Shown here in pieces: positions 1 to 9,453 of a stretch of DNA of 64,000 bases; within the stretch, counting starts at the first letter, position 1; the number at the start of each line of letters is the position of its first letter. Source of the stretch: JACRCT01 sp049841135 (GTDB lineage Bacteria; Myxococcota; Myxococcia; Myxococcales; UBA5297); the NCBI GenBank assembly GCA_049841135.1, contig JASGHK010000004.1:2418001-2482000 (forward strand). The letters run 5' to 3'. Below the pieces are notes generated by a model. It had not been told where the DNA came from, made no database searches, and saw only the letters and a program-made list of their open reading frames with translations. The position numbers were made by a program, and so were the translations under genes.

Positions 1-583
1 TGAGGCGGCGCGTGTAGCGAGACAGCGGCCAGGCGGCCACCGGGAGGATCGCCACGGCCGCCAGGAACAGCCTTCCGTCGAGGTAGGCGCAGACCCCGAG
101 CAGCGCGACGACCTGCAGCACGTCGCGGACGAGGGTGGCGATGGCGACGGTGAGCGCCTGCTCCACACCCTGGACGTCGGCCGAGAACCGGGCGAGCAGG
201 TCTCCGCTCGCACGCTCGCCCAGAGAGGCCTGGGGCAACGAGAGGTACCGGGCGTAGAGGCTGCGCCGGACCTCGGCCACGACGCGCTGTCCCGTCACCG
301 CGGTCAGATAGGTCTGGGCCGCCTGCGCCAGCGCTCGTACCACGGCCGAGCCCACGAGCGCCGCCGGAAGGACGAAGAGCACGCGGCCGGCCTCGATGCG
401 CGAGAGCAGCGGGAGGCCGACGAGGGCCGAGGCCCCGGTGAGCAAGGCCTTGAGCAGAGGCCCCAGCAAGAACGCGTAGGCCGAGGTGGCCGCCGCGGCC
501 ACCAGCGAGGCCACCACGGCCCACGCAAGCGGCCCGCGGTGCGGCCGGAGCAGCGACAGCAGTCGGCGGAGGGAGGGGTCCAA
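1..583 (-). CDS. ABC exporter (MsbA/LmrA-like), N-terminal part of transmembrane domain, cut by window edge
   Basis: Only the first ~194 residues lie in the window; the rest of the membrane domain and the nucleotide-binding domain are beyond base 1. Two hydrophobic helices (residues ~17-45 and ~62-80) are followed by the hallmark coupling region of type IV ABC exporters, with 'TGQRVVAEVRRSLY', 'SLGERASGDLLARFSADV' and then a further hydrophobic pair. Such half-transporters dimerise in the inner membrane and export lipids, peptides or drugs. The start is uncertain: no ATG exists after an in-frame stop, so a TTG at 583 (or another TTG slightly upstream) is chosen. Substrate cannot be told from this fragment. 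Confidence 0.8.
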   Translation of the reverse strand, partial: MDPSLRRLLSLLRPHRGPLAWAVVASLVAAAATSAYAFLLGPLLKALLTGASALVGLPLLSRIEAGRVLFVLPAALVGSAVVRALAQAAQTYLTAVTGQRVVAEVRRSLYARYLSLPQASLGERASGDLLARFSADVQGVEQALTVAIATLVRDVLQVVALLGVCAYLDGRLFLAAVAILPVAAWPLSRYTRRL

Positions 584-963
584 GGCGGGCGGATGCTCGC
601 ATGGCGCTCCGAAGCCGAGCAACGAAGTCGTTCATGGCGACCTTGGTCCCTTGGCGACCTTGGCGGTCCAACCAGCGCTCGCGTGCCTCCACCAGCCACG
701 GCCCCCGCTCGGATGACGGGCGACGCCGCGGACCTCAAGCCAAACCGCCGTGATTTCGTGCGGTTGGATAGCAAGCAGGCGCCCCCTCCCAAATCGCGGG
801 CAATCCCGGCCACTTCCGATGGACAGGGTTCAGGGCTGGAGGCGGGTTCGTCTCGTGTTTCGCCAACGTAAAAAGATGCATCCCCTACGCAGTGCGCGAG
901 GACGCAGGGAGGGCGGACGAGTACAGTGACACGCCTTTTCGTCCCCTCCGCCGAGGACTGCGC
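584..963. other. Divergent intergenic region
   Basis: This 380-bp gap separates the ABC exporter (left, minus strand) from the SEC59/DGK1-type kinase (right, plus strand) and must hold both promoters. The only structure I see is a short inverted repeat, AACCGC at 743-748 and GCGGTT at 760-765. No convincing small gene or RNA is visible. Confidence 0.4.
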
Positions 964-1932
964 ATGTCGACCGAACTTGCCAACAACGCCCTCGACCTCC
1001 AGATGGTGGAGTACACGCGCAAGCTCAAGGACTTCCTCGAGCGGCTGCCGCGCTACCTCAAGCGTGGGCGGCGCGAAGAGGCGCTGGCCCAGGTGTCGCG
1101 CATCGTCGAGGAGCTCCCTGCTCCGCAGGCGGAGACGAGCTGGGGCACCTCCTGGGCGCGGATGAGCGCGGCGCTGCACGACCTGAAGAAGGCGCTCGAC
1201 AGCGGCGCGGCCAAGGACTACGTGCGCGCCCGCTACGACGAAGCGACCCGGGCCTACGAGCAGTGGCTGGCCGCCCGCCGCGCCGCCTCGCGCACCGGCG
1301 AGACCGAGGCGGTCCAGCTGGGCTCGCTGCGGCCGCTGATGGGCCCGCGCACGCTCTTCCACATCTCGTCGGGCGTCGTGGCGACGGTGATGTACCAGTT
1401 CTTCCTCACGACGTTCCAGGCGGAGGTGGTGCTGCTCTCCATCCTCGCCGTGTTCGGGACGCTGGAGATCACCCGGCGCTTCTCCGAGCGCTGGAACCAC
1501 TTCCTGGCGGCCAAGCTGTTCCACAGCATCGCGCGGCCCCGCGAGTACTACCGGGTCAACTCCTCGACCCTGTACGTCATGGCCCTGGCGCTGGTGGCGC
1601 CGGTCTTCTCCAAGCCCGCGGTGCTCACCGGCGCGCTCATCCTGGCCTTCGGAGACCCGGCGGCGGCGTGGCTGGGACGGCGGTTCGGGACGCTCAAGCT
1701 CTACCGCTCGAAGAGCCTGGTCGGCTCGCTCGCCTTCGTGGCGGCGGGGACGCTCGTCGCGGGCACGTACCTGATGCTCTTCTTCCCCGAGACCTCCCTC
1801 GCGAACAAGCTGCTCGCCGCCAGCCTGGCCTCGCTGGTGGGCGCCGTCGCCGAGCTCTTCAGCGGCCCGAAGCTCGACGACAACCTGTCGATCCCGATCG
1901 CTTCGACGCTGGTGGCTGCGCTCTTCGTCTAG
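964..1932 (+). CDS. SEC59/DGK1/VTE5-type membrane lipid or polyprenol kinase
   Basis: A 322-residue protein with a helical soluble N-terminus (~120 residues) followed by several membrane helices. The C-terminal half carries the signature of the dolichol kinase / CTP-dependent diacylglycerol kinase / phytol kinase family: 'GDPAAAWLGRRFG' near residue 229, 'KSLVGSLA' near 250 and 'DDNLSIPIAS' near 303. Family members phosphorylate an isoprenoid alcohol or diacylglycerol in the membrane, usually with CTP. The start at 964 is preferred over an in-frame ATG at 892 because GAGGA lies about 7 bases upstream. The actual lipid substrate is unknown. The long soluble N-terminus is unusual for the family. 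Confidence 0.75.
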   Translation: MSTELANNALDLQMVEYTRKLKDFLERLPRYLKRGRREEALAQVSRIVEELPAPQAETSWGTSWARMSAALHDLKKALDSGAAKDYVRARYDEATRAYEQWLAARRAASRTGETEAVQLGSLRPLMGPRTLFHISSGVVATVMYQFFLTTFQAEVVLLSILAVFGTLEITRRFSERWNHFLAAKLFHSIARPREYYRVNSSTLYVMALALVAPVFSKPAVLTGALILAFGDPAAAWLGRRFGTLKLYRSKSLVGSLAFVAAGTLVAGTYLMLFFPETSLANKLLAASLASLVGAVAELFSGPKLDDNLSIPIASTLVAALFV

Positions 1933-1957
1933 TCCGTCGGACGAAGACCGCGCTTCC

Positions 1958-3181
1958 TCAGGGCGCCACCGTCGTCTGGTACACGGGCCTTCCGCCCTGC
2001 ACCTTGAGCACCACCGCGGCCTTGGCTGCGTCGTGCCTGGCGTCGATGGTGATCGCCCCGGTCACCCCGTCGAAGTCCTTGGTCGTGGCGATGGCGTCTC
2101 GCACGTCGTCCGCGGCCAGGCTCTTTGCCCGGGCGATGGCATTGGCGGCCACGCGGAGGGCGTCGTAGCCGAGGGCGGCGAAGCTGTCCGGCTCCGCGCC
2201 GCCATAGGAAGCCTTGTACTCAGCCAGGAACTCCTGGGTGCGCGGAGACGGGTCCTGCGTGGAGTAGTGGTCGGTGAAGTAGCAGCCGTCGACGGCCGCG
2301 CCTCCCACGGTGGTGAGCTTCCCCGAGCTCCAGCCGTCGCCGCCCAGCAGCGGAATCGCCAGCCCCATCCCCTTGGCCTGCTTGGCGATGGCCGCCACGT
2401 CGCCGTAGTAGCCGGGGACGTAGATGGCCTCCGCGCCCGCTGACTTGATGGCGGTGAGCTGCGCCTTGAAGCCCAGGTCGCCCGTGGTGAAGCTCTCCTC
2501 CTTGACCACCTTGCCACCCAGGGCCTTGAGCCGGGCGACGAACGCCTGAGCCAGGCCCGCGGAGTAGTCGTTCTTCGCGTCCTTGAGCACCGCGACCCGG
2601 GTCAGCGCCAGCCTCTCGCGGACGAACTTCGCCATCACCGCCCCCTGGAACGGGTCGGTGAAGCAGACGCGGAAGACGTAGGCGTGGCCCTCGGTCACCC
2701 GGGGGCTGGTCGCGGCGTGGGAGATCATCGGGACCTTGTGCCGCTCGGCGACCTCCGCCATCGCGAGCGCCGGGGCGCTCGTCGCCTCTCCCAGGACCAG
2801 GACGACCTTCTCGCCGGCCAGCTGCTCGACGGCGGCGGCCGCCTGCTCGGGCTTGCCCTTGTCGTCGACCAGCTTGACCCTGAGCGTCCTTCCTTTGACG
2901 CCGCCCTTCTCGTTCAGCAGCCGAACCGCCAGCTCGATGCCCCGGTGCGTCGACTCGCCAAACGACGCCTGCAGGCCGGACATGGGCCCGACCTCGCCGA
3001 TCACGATCTCCTGCGATTCCTCGGGAGCGATGGGGGCCTGGGCCTGGACCGGAGGCAGCGCCGCTGCATCGGGCCCCTGCACCCACCGGACGGCCGGCGG
3101 CACGGGCACTTGCTGGGTCCGCTCGCACCCTGCCCCGAGGGCCAGGGCCGCGAGCGAGGCGGCGATGACGGCGGTTCGCAT
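1958..3181 (-). CDS. Branched-chain amino-acid-type (LivJ-like) substrate-binding lipoprotein
   Basis: A 407-residue lipoprotein: hydrophobic signal then 'LALGAGC' with the acylated Cys at residue 19, a short linker, and a Peripla_BP_6 (leucine/isoleucine/valine-binding) fold beginning at 'IVIGEVGPMSGLQASFG'. Family proteins bind amino acids, amides or aromatic acids for an ABC importer. No LivFGHM permease or ATPase genes are nearby, so it is an orphan receptor; a sensory role is possible. The ATG at 3181 is chosen over a longer reading because it has a GGGGGA ribosome site and starts the signal peptide. It converges with the membrane kinase gene, 25 bp apart. Confidence 0.85.
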   Translation of the reverse strand: MRTAVIAASLAALALGAGCERTQQVPVPPAVRWVQGPDAAALPPVQAQAPIAPEESQEIVIGEVGPMSGLQASFGESTHRGIELAVRLLNEKGGVKGRTLRVKLVDDKGKPEQAAAAVEQLAGEKVVLVLGEATSAPALAMAEVAERHKVPMISHAATSPRVTEGHAYVFRVCFTDPFQGAVMAKFVRERLALTRVAVLKDAKNDYSAGLAQAFVARLKALGGKVVKEESFTTGDLGFKAQLTAIKSAGAEAIYVPGYYGDVAAIAKQAKGMGLAIPLLGGDGWSSGKLTTVGGAAVDGCYFTDHYSTQDPSPRTQEFLAEYKASYGGAEPDSFAALGYDALRVAANAIARAKSLAADDVRDAIATTKDFDGVTGAITIDARHDAAKAAVVLKVQGGRPVYQTTVAP

Positions 3182-3302
3182 GTTTGCAGTCCCCCGGTCG
3201 AACCCGTCGGGTACGACCGGGCGCTTGTCCTTCCACGCCCAGCAGCCGGCCGTCAATTCAGCCCTGCGTACCCTCGAACCGGCTCGAAACCTTGCCCCTC
3301 GG

Positions 3303-3764
3303 CTACGGAGCCGTTCCTGCATCGGCCTCTGCCGGGGCCTGGGGGATCGCCAGCAGCGGGAGGGGCCCGTTGGTGACGGCGGCGACGTACCAGATGCCCG
3401 CTCGGTCGACCCACTCGACGGTCACCCGCTCGGTCTTGGTGCTCACCGATGGCAGGCGATACCAGGTCACGCGGGTCACCGTGGTGGCCGTCCCGTCGTT
3501 GCGCAGCTTCAGGTCGTCCAGCTCGGACTCAGTGAGCTTCAGGTTCTCGTCGTCCTTGGCGTCGAGCGCCTTGTTCAGCCAGTCCTGCTGGGCCTCCGGC
3601 AGCAGCACCTGGGCGGCGCCACGCAGGTCGGGGCCCCATCGCTGGAACCGGAAGAAGGTCTCGGCAGACTGCTTGAGCGCATCGGCGGTGCCCGTCGGCT
3701 TGAGGTGCGTGCAGGCGACCGCGGCGAGCGCGACCAGGGTCAGCACGGCGAGGCGAAAGCGCAT
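3303..3764 (-). CDS. Small hypothetical lipoprotein
   Basis: A 153-residue protein with a signal peptide and lipobox ending at Cys18 ('ALAAVAC'). The mature part is mixed alpha/beta and ends in a Pro/Ala-rich tail. I do not recognise the family; the overall pattern (helix with 'AETFFRFQRWGPDLRGAAQV', then alternating strands) recalls small cystatin/NTF2-like lipoproteins, but this is a guess. The ATG at 3764 follows AGGAG at good spacing. It lies 121 bp upstream of, and in the same direction as, the LivJ-like binding protein gene, so the two could be co-transcribed. Confidence 0.7.
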   Translation of the reverse strand: MRFRLAVLTLVALAAVACTHLKPTGTADALKQSAETFFRFQRWGPDLRGAAQVLLPEAQQDWLNKALDAKDDENLKLTESELDDLKLRNDGTATTVTRVTWYRLPSVSTKTERVTVEWVDRAGIWYVAAVTNGPLPLLAIPQAPAEADAGTAP

Positions 3765-3897
3765 GGAAGGGCTCCTGACTGCGGGCTTCGGGGGCCGACC
3801 ATAGGGGGGCGTGAGCGTCGTTTCAAGCACCGCCGCCATTTGCTAGCATCGGGCGGCTTTTTTCTCAGTGATTCAGCGCGTGGGGACCGGAGCGTTC

Positions 3898-6800
3898 ATG
3901 GCCAAGGGGATGGTCGAGAAGTACCAGCAGATCCTCGAGAGCGATCCAGGGAGCCTGGTGTTCGTGGAGCTGGCCAAGGCCCTGATCGACAGGGGCGAGC
4001 CGGGCAAGGCCGCCGAGGTCTGCAAGTCCGGCCTCGAACACCACCCCGACTCCGTCGTCGGCCGCGTGCTCTGGGGCAAGGCCCTCATCGGCTGCGGACG
4101 CCCGGCCGACGCGATGGACCAGTTCGACAAGGCCATCGCCATCGACAAGGAGAACCCCAGCGCCTACAACCTTATCGGCGAGGTGCTGCTCCACAAGGGC
4201 CTGTTCCGCTCCGCCATCCCCATCCTCAAGAAGGCCGTCGCCCTGCAGCCCTCGGACAACCGCGTCCGCCAGTGGCTCGATCAGGCGCAGCGCGGCCAGA
4301 AGGGCGTGGCCCCCACCAGCGCCACCCCCGACCACACCATGGTCGACCCGGGCCCCGCGGCTCAGGCCGATCCCACCGTCGTCGACGTCAAGCCCTACCA
4401 GCCCGGTCCCGCAATCGCCGCCGCCCTCGGCCCCAGCGCCACGCCGTCTGGGGCCCGTCCCGGTGCCGACCTCGAAGACGGTCCTCCTCCGGAGACGGTC
4501 CGCGGTCTGTCCGACGTCTTCCAGGGTCTGGGCGGCCAGCCCAACCCCGACGGCCCTCCGACCCAGGTCATGCCGCCGTCGGTGCAACAGCTTCTCAACA
4601 CGGCCGCCGGAGCGGTGCCCGCGACTCCTGCGCCGCCCGCTCACAAGGACGAGGTCCCCTGGCTCGAGACTCCGTCCAGCGGCGGCGATCTCGAGGGGCG
4701 CACCGTGCCGCTCAACGGGCCGCCCGCCGAGACGATGGCCCCCTCCCCTTCGTCCTCGCCTGCGGCACCCGACGGCAACGACGACGAGGTCCTTCCTGGC
4801 CTGACCGGCGTCTTCCAGTCGCTCGCCGCGCGCGCCCAGGAGGCGGAGAAGGGCCAGCCCGGCGCGGCCCCGGTGCCCAAGCTCGAGCCCGTCCCGGCGA
4901 CCGCGGCGGCTGCTTCGAGCGCGCCTGCGCCCGCCGCGAGCACCACCGCCGATGCGCCGGCGGCTACGGCTCCCGAGATGCCCGCGGTGGCGTCTCCTGC
5001 GCCTGCCGCGCCCGTCTCGGCCGCCAGGCCACCGCCGCCGCCCATCCTGACGCCGGACCCGATGCCGGCGCTCCCCGACCCGAGCTCCATCTCCCCACCG
5101 TCCAAGCCTGCGAACGGAGGCCTGCTCCCCGAGCTCGACCTCTTGCCGGACGACGAGGAAGAGCCGGCAGCGCCCGCTCTCCGCCGGGTCCCGGCTGGCC
5201 CGCCGCCCAGGCCCTCGCCGGAGCAGAGCGTCCAGGTCGCCCCGGGCCTGTTCGGAGCGCCGCCGCTGCCCAAGAACGACTCGAGGCTCCTGCCCGAGCT
5301 GCCCTCGATGCCGCCGACGCCCTCGGCCACCGTCGACGAGATCCCCAGCGTCGTGCTGGCCCCCGAGGCCGCCGCGGACATCGCTCGCGAGTACGAGCGC
5401 GAGCTGCGCGAGAAGCTGCTCGCCACCCCTCCGCCCACCTTCTGGCGCAAGAACTGGCTGCTCATCAGCGTCAGCGCGGCGGTGCTCGCCGCGGCCGTCG
5501 GCGGCTTCGTCATCTACCGCGCGACCCGCCTGCAGAACCGCGGCACCGACCTCATCAGCCTGCGCTCGCAGGCCTTCCGCGCCCTGGCGCTGGGAACGCC
5601 CGCCGGGTACCGGCAATCGATCGAGCTCGCCGAGCGCGGCCTCTCGATGGCGCAGGACAAGGACTGCCAGGCGGCCATCGCCTACTCCAACGCGGCGCTG
5701 TTCCGCTACTTCGGCCAGGAGCCGGGCCGCAAGACCGCGGCCGAGAAGCAGCTGCCCGCGGCCGCCGAGTCGCACCCGGGTCTGGCGCTGGCCATCCCCT
5801 ACCTCGTCGCGTCCGATCCGACCGCGCTCGAGGCCGCCAAGGCGCCGCTCCTGAGCGCCACCGCCAAGGATCTGCCGACGCCCTTCGAGACCGCCGAGGT
5901 CCACTCGCTCGCCGGCCGGCTGCTCATGGGCAGCGGGAAGACGGAAGAGGCGCTCGCGCGCTTCGAGCAGGCCACCAAGGCCGACTCCGGCCACGTGGCG
6001 ACGCTGGTCGCCCTGGGCGACTACTACCTGTCCAGCGAGCCGGAGCAGGCCGCGCGGTTCTTCGGCAACGCCAAGCTCGCCTCGCCAGAGCACGTCCCGG
6101 CCATCCTGGGCCTGGTCAAGGCCAAGCTGGAGCTGGGCGGAGACCCGAACGAGCTGGGCACCGAGATGGCGGCGGCCAAGACCGCCTTCGAGTCCGTTCA
6201 GGAAGGCTCGAGCGCCTGGCCCGTGGGCCTGCGCATGGACCTGACGCTGGTCGAGGGACGCGTCCTGGGCATGCAGGGCAAGCTCGCTGACGCCTCTTCG
6301 ATGCTCTCCAACGGAGCCACCGAACACCCCGAGCGCGCCGCCGACTTCTACGCCGCCCTGGGCTCCATCCAGGCCTACGCGGGCAACTACGACCAGGCGG
6401 AGTCGGCGTACCGCAAGGCCGCCGACCGCCGCCGCGACGACGCCTCACTGCGCGAGGAGCTGGCGCGCGCGCTCATCGCCCGGGGCAAGTATGGCGACGC
6501 CATCAAGGCCGCCGAGGGCAACTTCGCCGACGACCGCCGGCTGCACGTCGTCAAGGGACTGGCCCGCCTCGCGCTGGGCCAGCACGCCAAGGCCCGCGAG
6601 GAGCTTGCCGCCACCGCACGCAACGGCAAGGTCCCCGCGGAGGCCGCCATCTACCTGGCGATGATCGACGCGGCGACCGGCCAGCGCGACGTGGCCTTCA
6701 AGGTGCTGCAGAGCACCTCGGGCATGGCCTCCAAGGGCCGCTCGACGGCGTACGTCGCGCTGGGGCAGCTGCTGCTCGACGACAGCAAGGAGACCGAGGC

Positions 6801-7867
6801 CGCCGCGGCCTTCAGCAAGGCGCTCGCCGACCGCCGTGACTGGGAAGGGGCCTGCAGCCTGGGCCGCCTGCAGCTGAAGAACGCTCGCTTCGCCGAGGCC
6901 AAGCAGAACCTCACCACCGCGGTCGCGCGCAACAAGTTCCACCTCGAGGCGCGCATCGCCCTGGGCCAGGCGCTGCTGGCGCTGGGCGAGGCGCGGCCCG
7001 CGCAGGCCGAGTTCGAGGCGGCGCTGACGCTCTCCCCGACCCCGGCGTCCCACCGCGGCATCGCGCGGGCGATGATGGCGCTGGGCGATTTGAACGGCGC
7101 GCGCTCGCACATGACCACGGCGGCCAAGCTCGACCCGAAGGATCCCGAGACGGGCCGGTTGGCGGCGCAGCTCTCGCTCGCCGCAGGCGATGCCCAAGAG
7201 GCTCTCAAGGGGCTGGAGAAGGCGACCAAGGCCGCCCCGCGCGACCCGGTGGCCTGGTGCGACCTGGGCGAGACCCTCATCAAGGTGGGCAACAACGCCA
7301 AGGCCATCGCGGCCTTCGACACGGCGCTCAAGAACGACCGGGGCAACCCGCGCGCCCGCCTCGGCCTGGTGGCGGCGGCGCTGCCCAAGAACGCCAAGCG
7401 GGTGCTCAAGGAAGCCGATGCGCTGGTGAACGAGCTCGACAAGAACGCGCAGTACAAGGCGCGCGCCCTGGCGCTGGCCGCCCGCGTCCACCTGGCGCTG
7501 GCGGACAAGACCAACGCCGCGGCGCTGGCCAAGCGAGCGGTCGAGGCCGACGACGCCAACGCCGACGCGCACTTCGCCCAGGCGCTCGTCGCTGGGGCCA
7601 ACAAGGAAGACGCGCTGGCCATCCAGGAGCCTCTCCCGCGTGGTGGCGGCGGACCCGGCCATCGCCGAAGCGCACCTGGCCCTCGCCGCCTCGCTGGCGC
7701 GCGACCCGGCCCAGCTCCAGCGGTCCATCGCCGAGTTCGAGGCCTACCTGCGCATCGCGCCGCAAGGCCCGGACGCGCCGACGGCCAAGAAGTTCCTCAC
7801 CATCCTCCAGAAGAAGGCCGAGAGCGCGAGCCAGGCTCCCGCCCCCGAGCAGGCGCCGAAGAAGTGA
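3898..7867 (+). CDS. Very large TPR protein with central membrane helix (one apparent frameshift)
   Basis: About 1,323 residues once one base is removed. Residues 1-140 form TPR repeats ('GEPGKAAEVCKSGLEHHPDS', 'GRPADAMDQFDKAIAIDKEN'). Residues ~140-500 are a Pro/Ala/Glu-rich low-complexity linker. A single membrane helix ('WLLISVSAAVLAAAVGGFVIY') sits at ~515-540. The remainder is a long TPR superhelix of roughly 20 units. It thus places one TPR module on each side of the inner membrane, most likely the short one in the cytoplasm and the long one in the periplasm. The ATG at 3898 has GGAG upstream. The reading frame shifts at 7627-7633, where GAGCCTC replaces GAGCTC; after it the last TPR resumes and the gene stops at 7867. 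TPR scaffolds of this kind organise protein complexes; partner unknown. Confidence 0.8.
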
Positions 7868-8021
7868 GAGGCCGCCTCAACGCAGCGGGCCGGGATGACC
7901 AAGGCCCGCTGCCCGAGCCCCAGCGCCGACGAGAGACGATCTGACCGAGCCGACTCAAGACGAAGCGCCGCCTCCTGGCGACACCCTGAGCCCTGCCGAC
8001 CCGCCTTCTCTCTGGCGCGCC

Positions 8022-8357
8022 GTGCTGACCATGGTCTACGAGCAGGCCTGGGGCCTCGTCGTCGCCTACCTGGTAATCGGCCTGGTCGCCGAGCTCGGAC
8101 GCCGGGCCGGTGCTCAGTGGGCCACCGCGGCGCTCGAGTTCCTCGACAGCCTGCCCTTCTACGCCATCCGGGCCTCGGGGCTGCTCGAGCTCTACTTGCG
8201 CGCCTCGGCCATCGGCGACCTGCCGCCGTTCTGGAACCGCGTGCTCATCTCCGGCATCACCGTGACGGCGATCCTCGTCCAGGCGACGTTGCTGGGGATG
8301 CTGCTGGCCGCCGGCTGGCTCTATGCCGCGCGGCGGCGCAAGCCGCCATTCGAGTAG
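8022..8357 (+). CDS. Small two-helix membrane protein, unknown function
   Basis: About 111 residues with two hydrophobic segments ('AWGLVVAYLVIGLVAELG' near the N-terminus and 'GITVTAILVQATLLGMLLAAG' near the C-terminus) and a basic tail 'ARRRKPPFE'. No family recognised. The start is unclear: GTG at 8022 or ATG at 8031 are possible, while the same frame stays open and looks coding back to a CTG at 7941. It follows the large TPR gene closely (154 bp from that stop, less if the earlier start is used), suggesting one transcript. Confidence 0.55.
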   Translation: MLTMVYEQAWGLVVAYLVIGLVAELGRRAGAQWATAALEFLDSLPFYAIRASGLLELYLRASAIGDLPPFWNRVLISGITVTAILVQATLLGMLLAAGWLYAARRRKPPFE

Positions 8358-8371
8358 GCCCGACTCGGGCT

Positions 8372-8395
8372 CACTGTTGCCACGTGGCAACAGTG
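8372..8395. terminator. Perfect 24-bp palindrome between convergent genes
   Basis: Two perfect 12-base arms (left arm CACTGTTGCCAC) abut with no spacer. In RNA the stem would close over a small loop. It lies between the 3' ends of the membrane protein gene (plus strand) and the methyltransferase gene (minus strand), the right place for a bidirectional terminator, but no T-run follows on either strand. A protein-binding site with CACGTG at its centre is the alternative. Confidence 0.5.
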
Positions 8396-8552
8396 GCGCC
8401 CCGATTCACCGCCTCGACAGTCTGCGGAGGCTTCCCGCAACCCTGCGCCATCACGGAGCAATCCGGCGATTCGTGAAATCCCGTTTTCCAATGCTCCGGA
8501 CTTCCTGGGGATTTCGGACTTGGCCCGCATCCTTATATAGGCACGCCCCACC

Positions 8553-9365
8553 CTATTCCGGCTTGTTGGCCACGAAGAGCATCAGGTCCTCGCGCCCGGT
8601 GTACGGCTCGAACTCGTAGCCGCCGTACACCGCCTCCACCGCCAGCCCCGCCTGCTCGAGCAGCCTCTCCAGCTCGTGGCGGTAGACGTAGCGCAGCACG
8701 AACTCGCGCACCGTGCGCCGGATGGCGCCGTCGGCCGAGAGTGTGTCGTACAGGTTCACGTACCGCCGGCGCTGCGTGGCGAGGTCGGTGCTCACGTTCG
8801 CGAAGCGCTGCACCCGCTCGCCCGTCTCGGGGTGATGGAAATCGGCGACCAGCTCCAAGCCGTGCACGCCCGGATGCCGGTCCTTGTTCTCCGGGTTGAA
8901 GACCTCCATCGCCAGCACGCCGCCGGGCTTGAGGTGCCGCGCGACTTCCTTCAGGCACGCGAGCTGGTCCTTGGGCTCGACGAGGTGCAGGAACGAGTTG
9001 AGGGCGATGACCACCAGCGCATAGCCCTCGCCCATCGGCAGGTCGAAGGCGCGCATGTCGCCTTCGACGAGCTTGAGCTGGCCGGACTCGAGCATCGGGC
9101 CGCCGGCGGCATGAGCGGCCATCCGGCCACGTGCCCGGTCGAGGAACGACTGCGAGAGGTCCAGCCCCACCACCGGCGCCCACTGCGGGTCGACGAGCGC
9201 CGAGAGGACCCGTCCGCTGCCGCACGCCAGCTCGAGGATGGGGCCGCCGGTGCGCGAGGCCATCGCCGACCAGAACGACAGGTCCTGCACGTCGGCGTCG
9301 TTCTCGGCGTCGTAGAGCGCGCCGATCGCGTCGTAGTGAGCCTTCACCGCGTCTTGCGTGGCCAT
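8553..9365 (-). CDS. Class I SAM-dependent methyltransferase
   Basis: A 270-residue Rossmann-fold methyltransferase. Motif I 'ILELACGSGRVL' at residues 43-54, the acidic SAM-ribose loop 'VVGLDLS' about 15 residues later, 'EGDMRAFDL' as motif II and 'HLKPGGVLAMEVFN' as motif III/IV are all present. The N-terminal 'VKAHYDAIGALYD' helix is typical of the Methyltransf_25/11 group. The substrate cannot be deduced: such enzymes act on small molecules, quinones or proteins. It stands alone, convergent with the upstream membrane gene and divergent from the ClpX-like gene 88 bp away. Confidence 0.85.
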   Translation of the reverse strand: MATQDAVKAHYDAIGALYDAENDADVQDLSFWSAMASRTGGPILELACGSGRVLSALVDPQWAPVVGLDLSQSFLDRARGRMAAHAAGGPMLESGQLKLVEGDMRAFDLPMGEGYALVVIALNSFLHLVEPKDQLACLKEVARHLKPGGVLAMEVFNPENKDRHPGVHGLELVADFHHPETGERVQRFANVSTDLATQRRRYVNLYDTLSADGAIRRTVREFVLRYVYRHELERLLEQAGLAVEAVYGGYEFEPYTGREDLMLFVANKPE

Positions 9366-9453
9366 GCGGGTCTCTCCCGAGGTGGCCGGCAGGCTACCCG
9401 GGACGGGCCTTGGGCTCCACTGCTAGGCTTCGTCCCCAAAAGGAAAGACCGCC

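Noticed and set aside
1958..3181. LIV-type ABC transport operon
   Set aside because: No permease or ATPase genes follow; neighbours are unrelated, so only an orphan binding protein is called.
8531..8540. CCTTATATAG at 8531 as a promoter
   Set aside because: It lies between the 3' ends of two convergent genes and points to no gene start on either strand.
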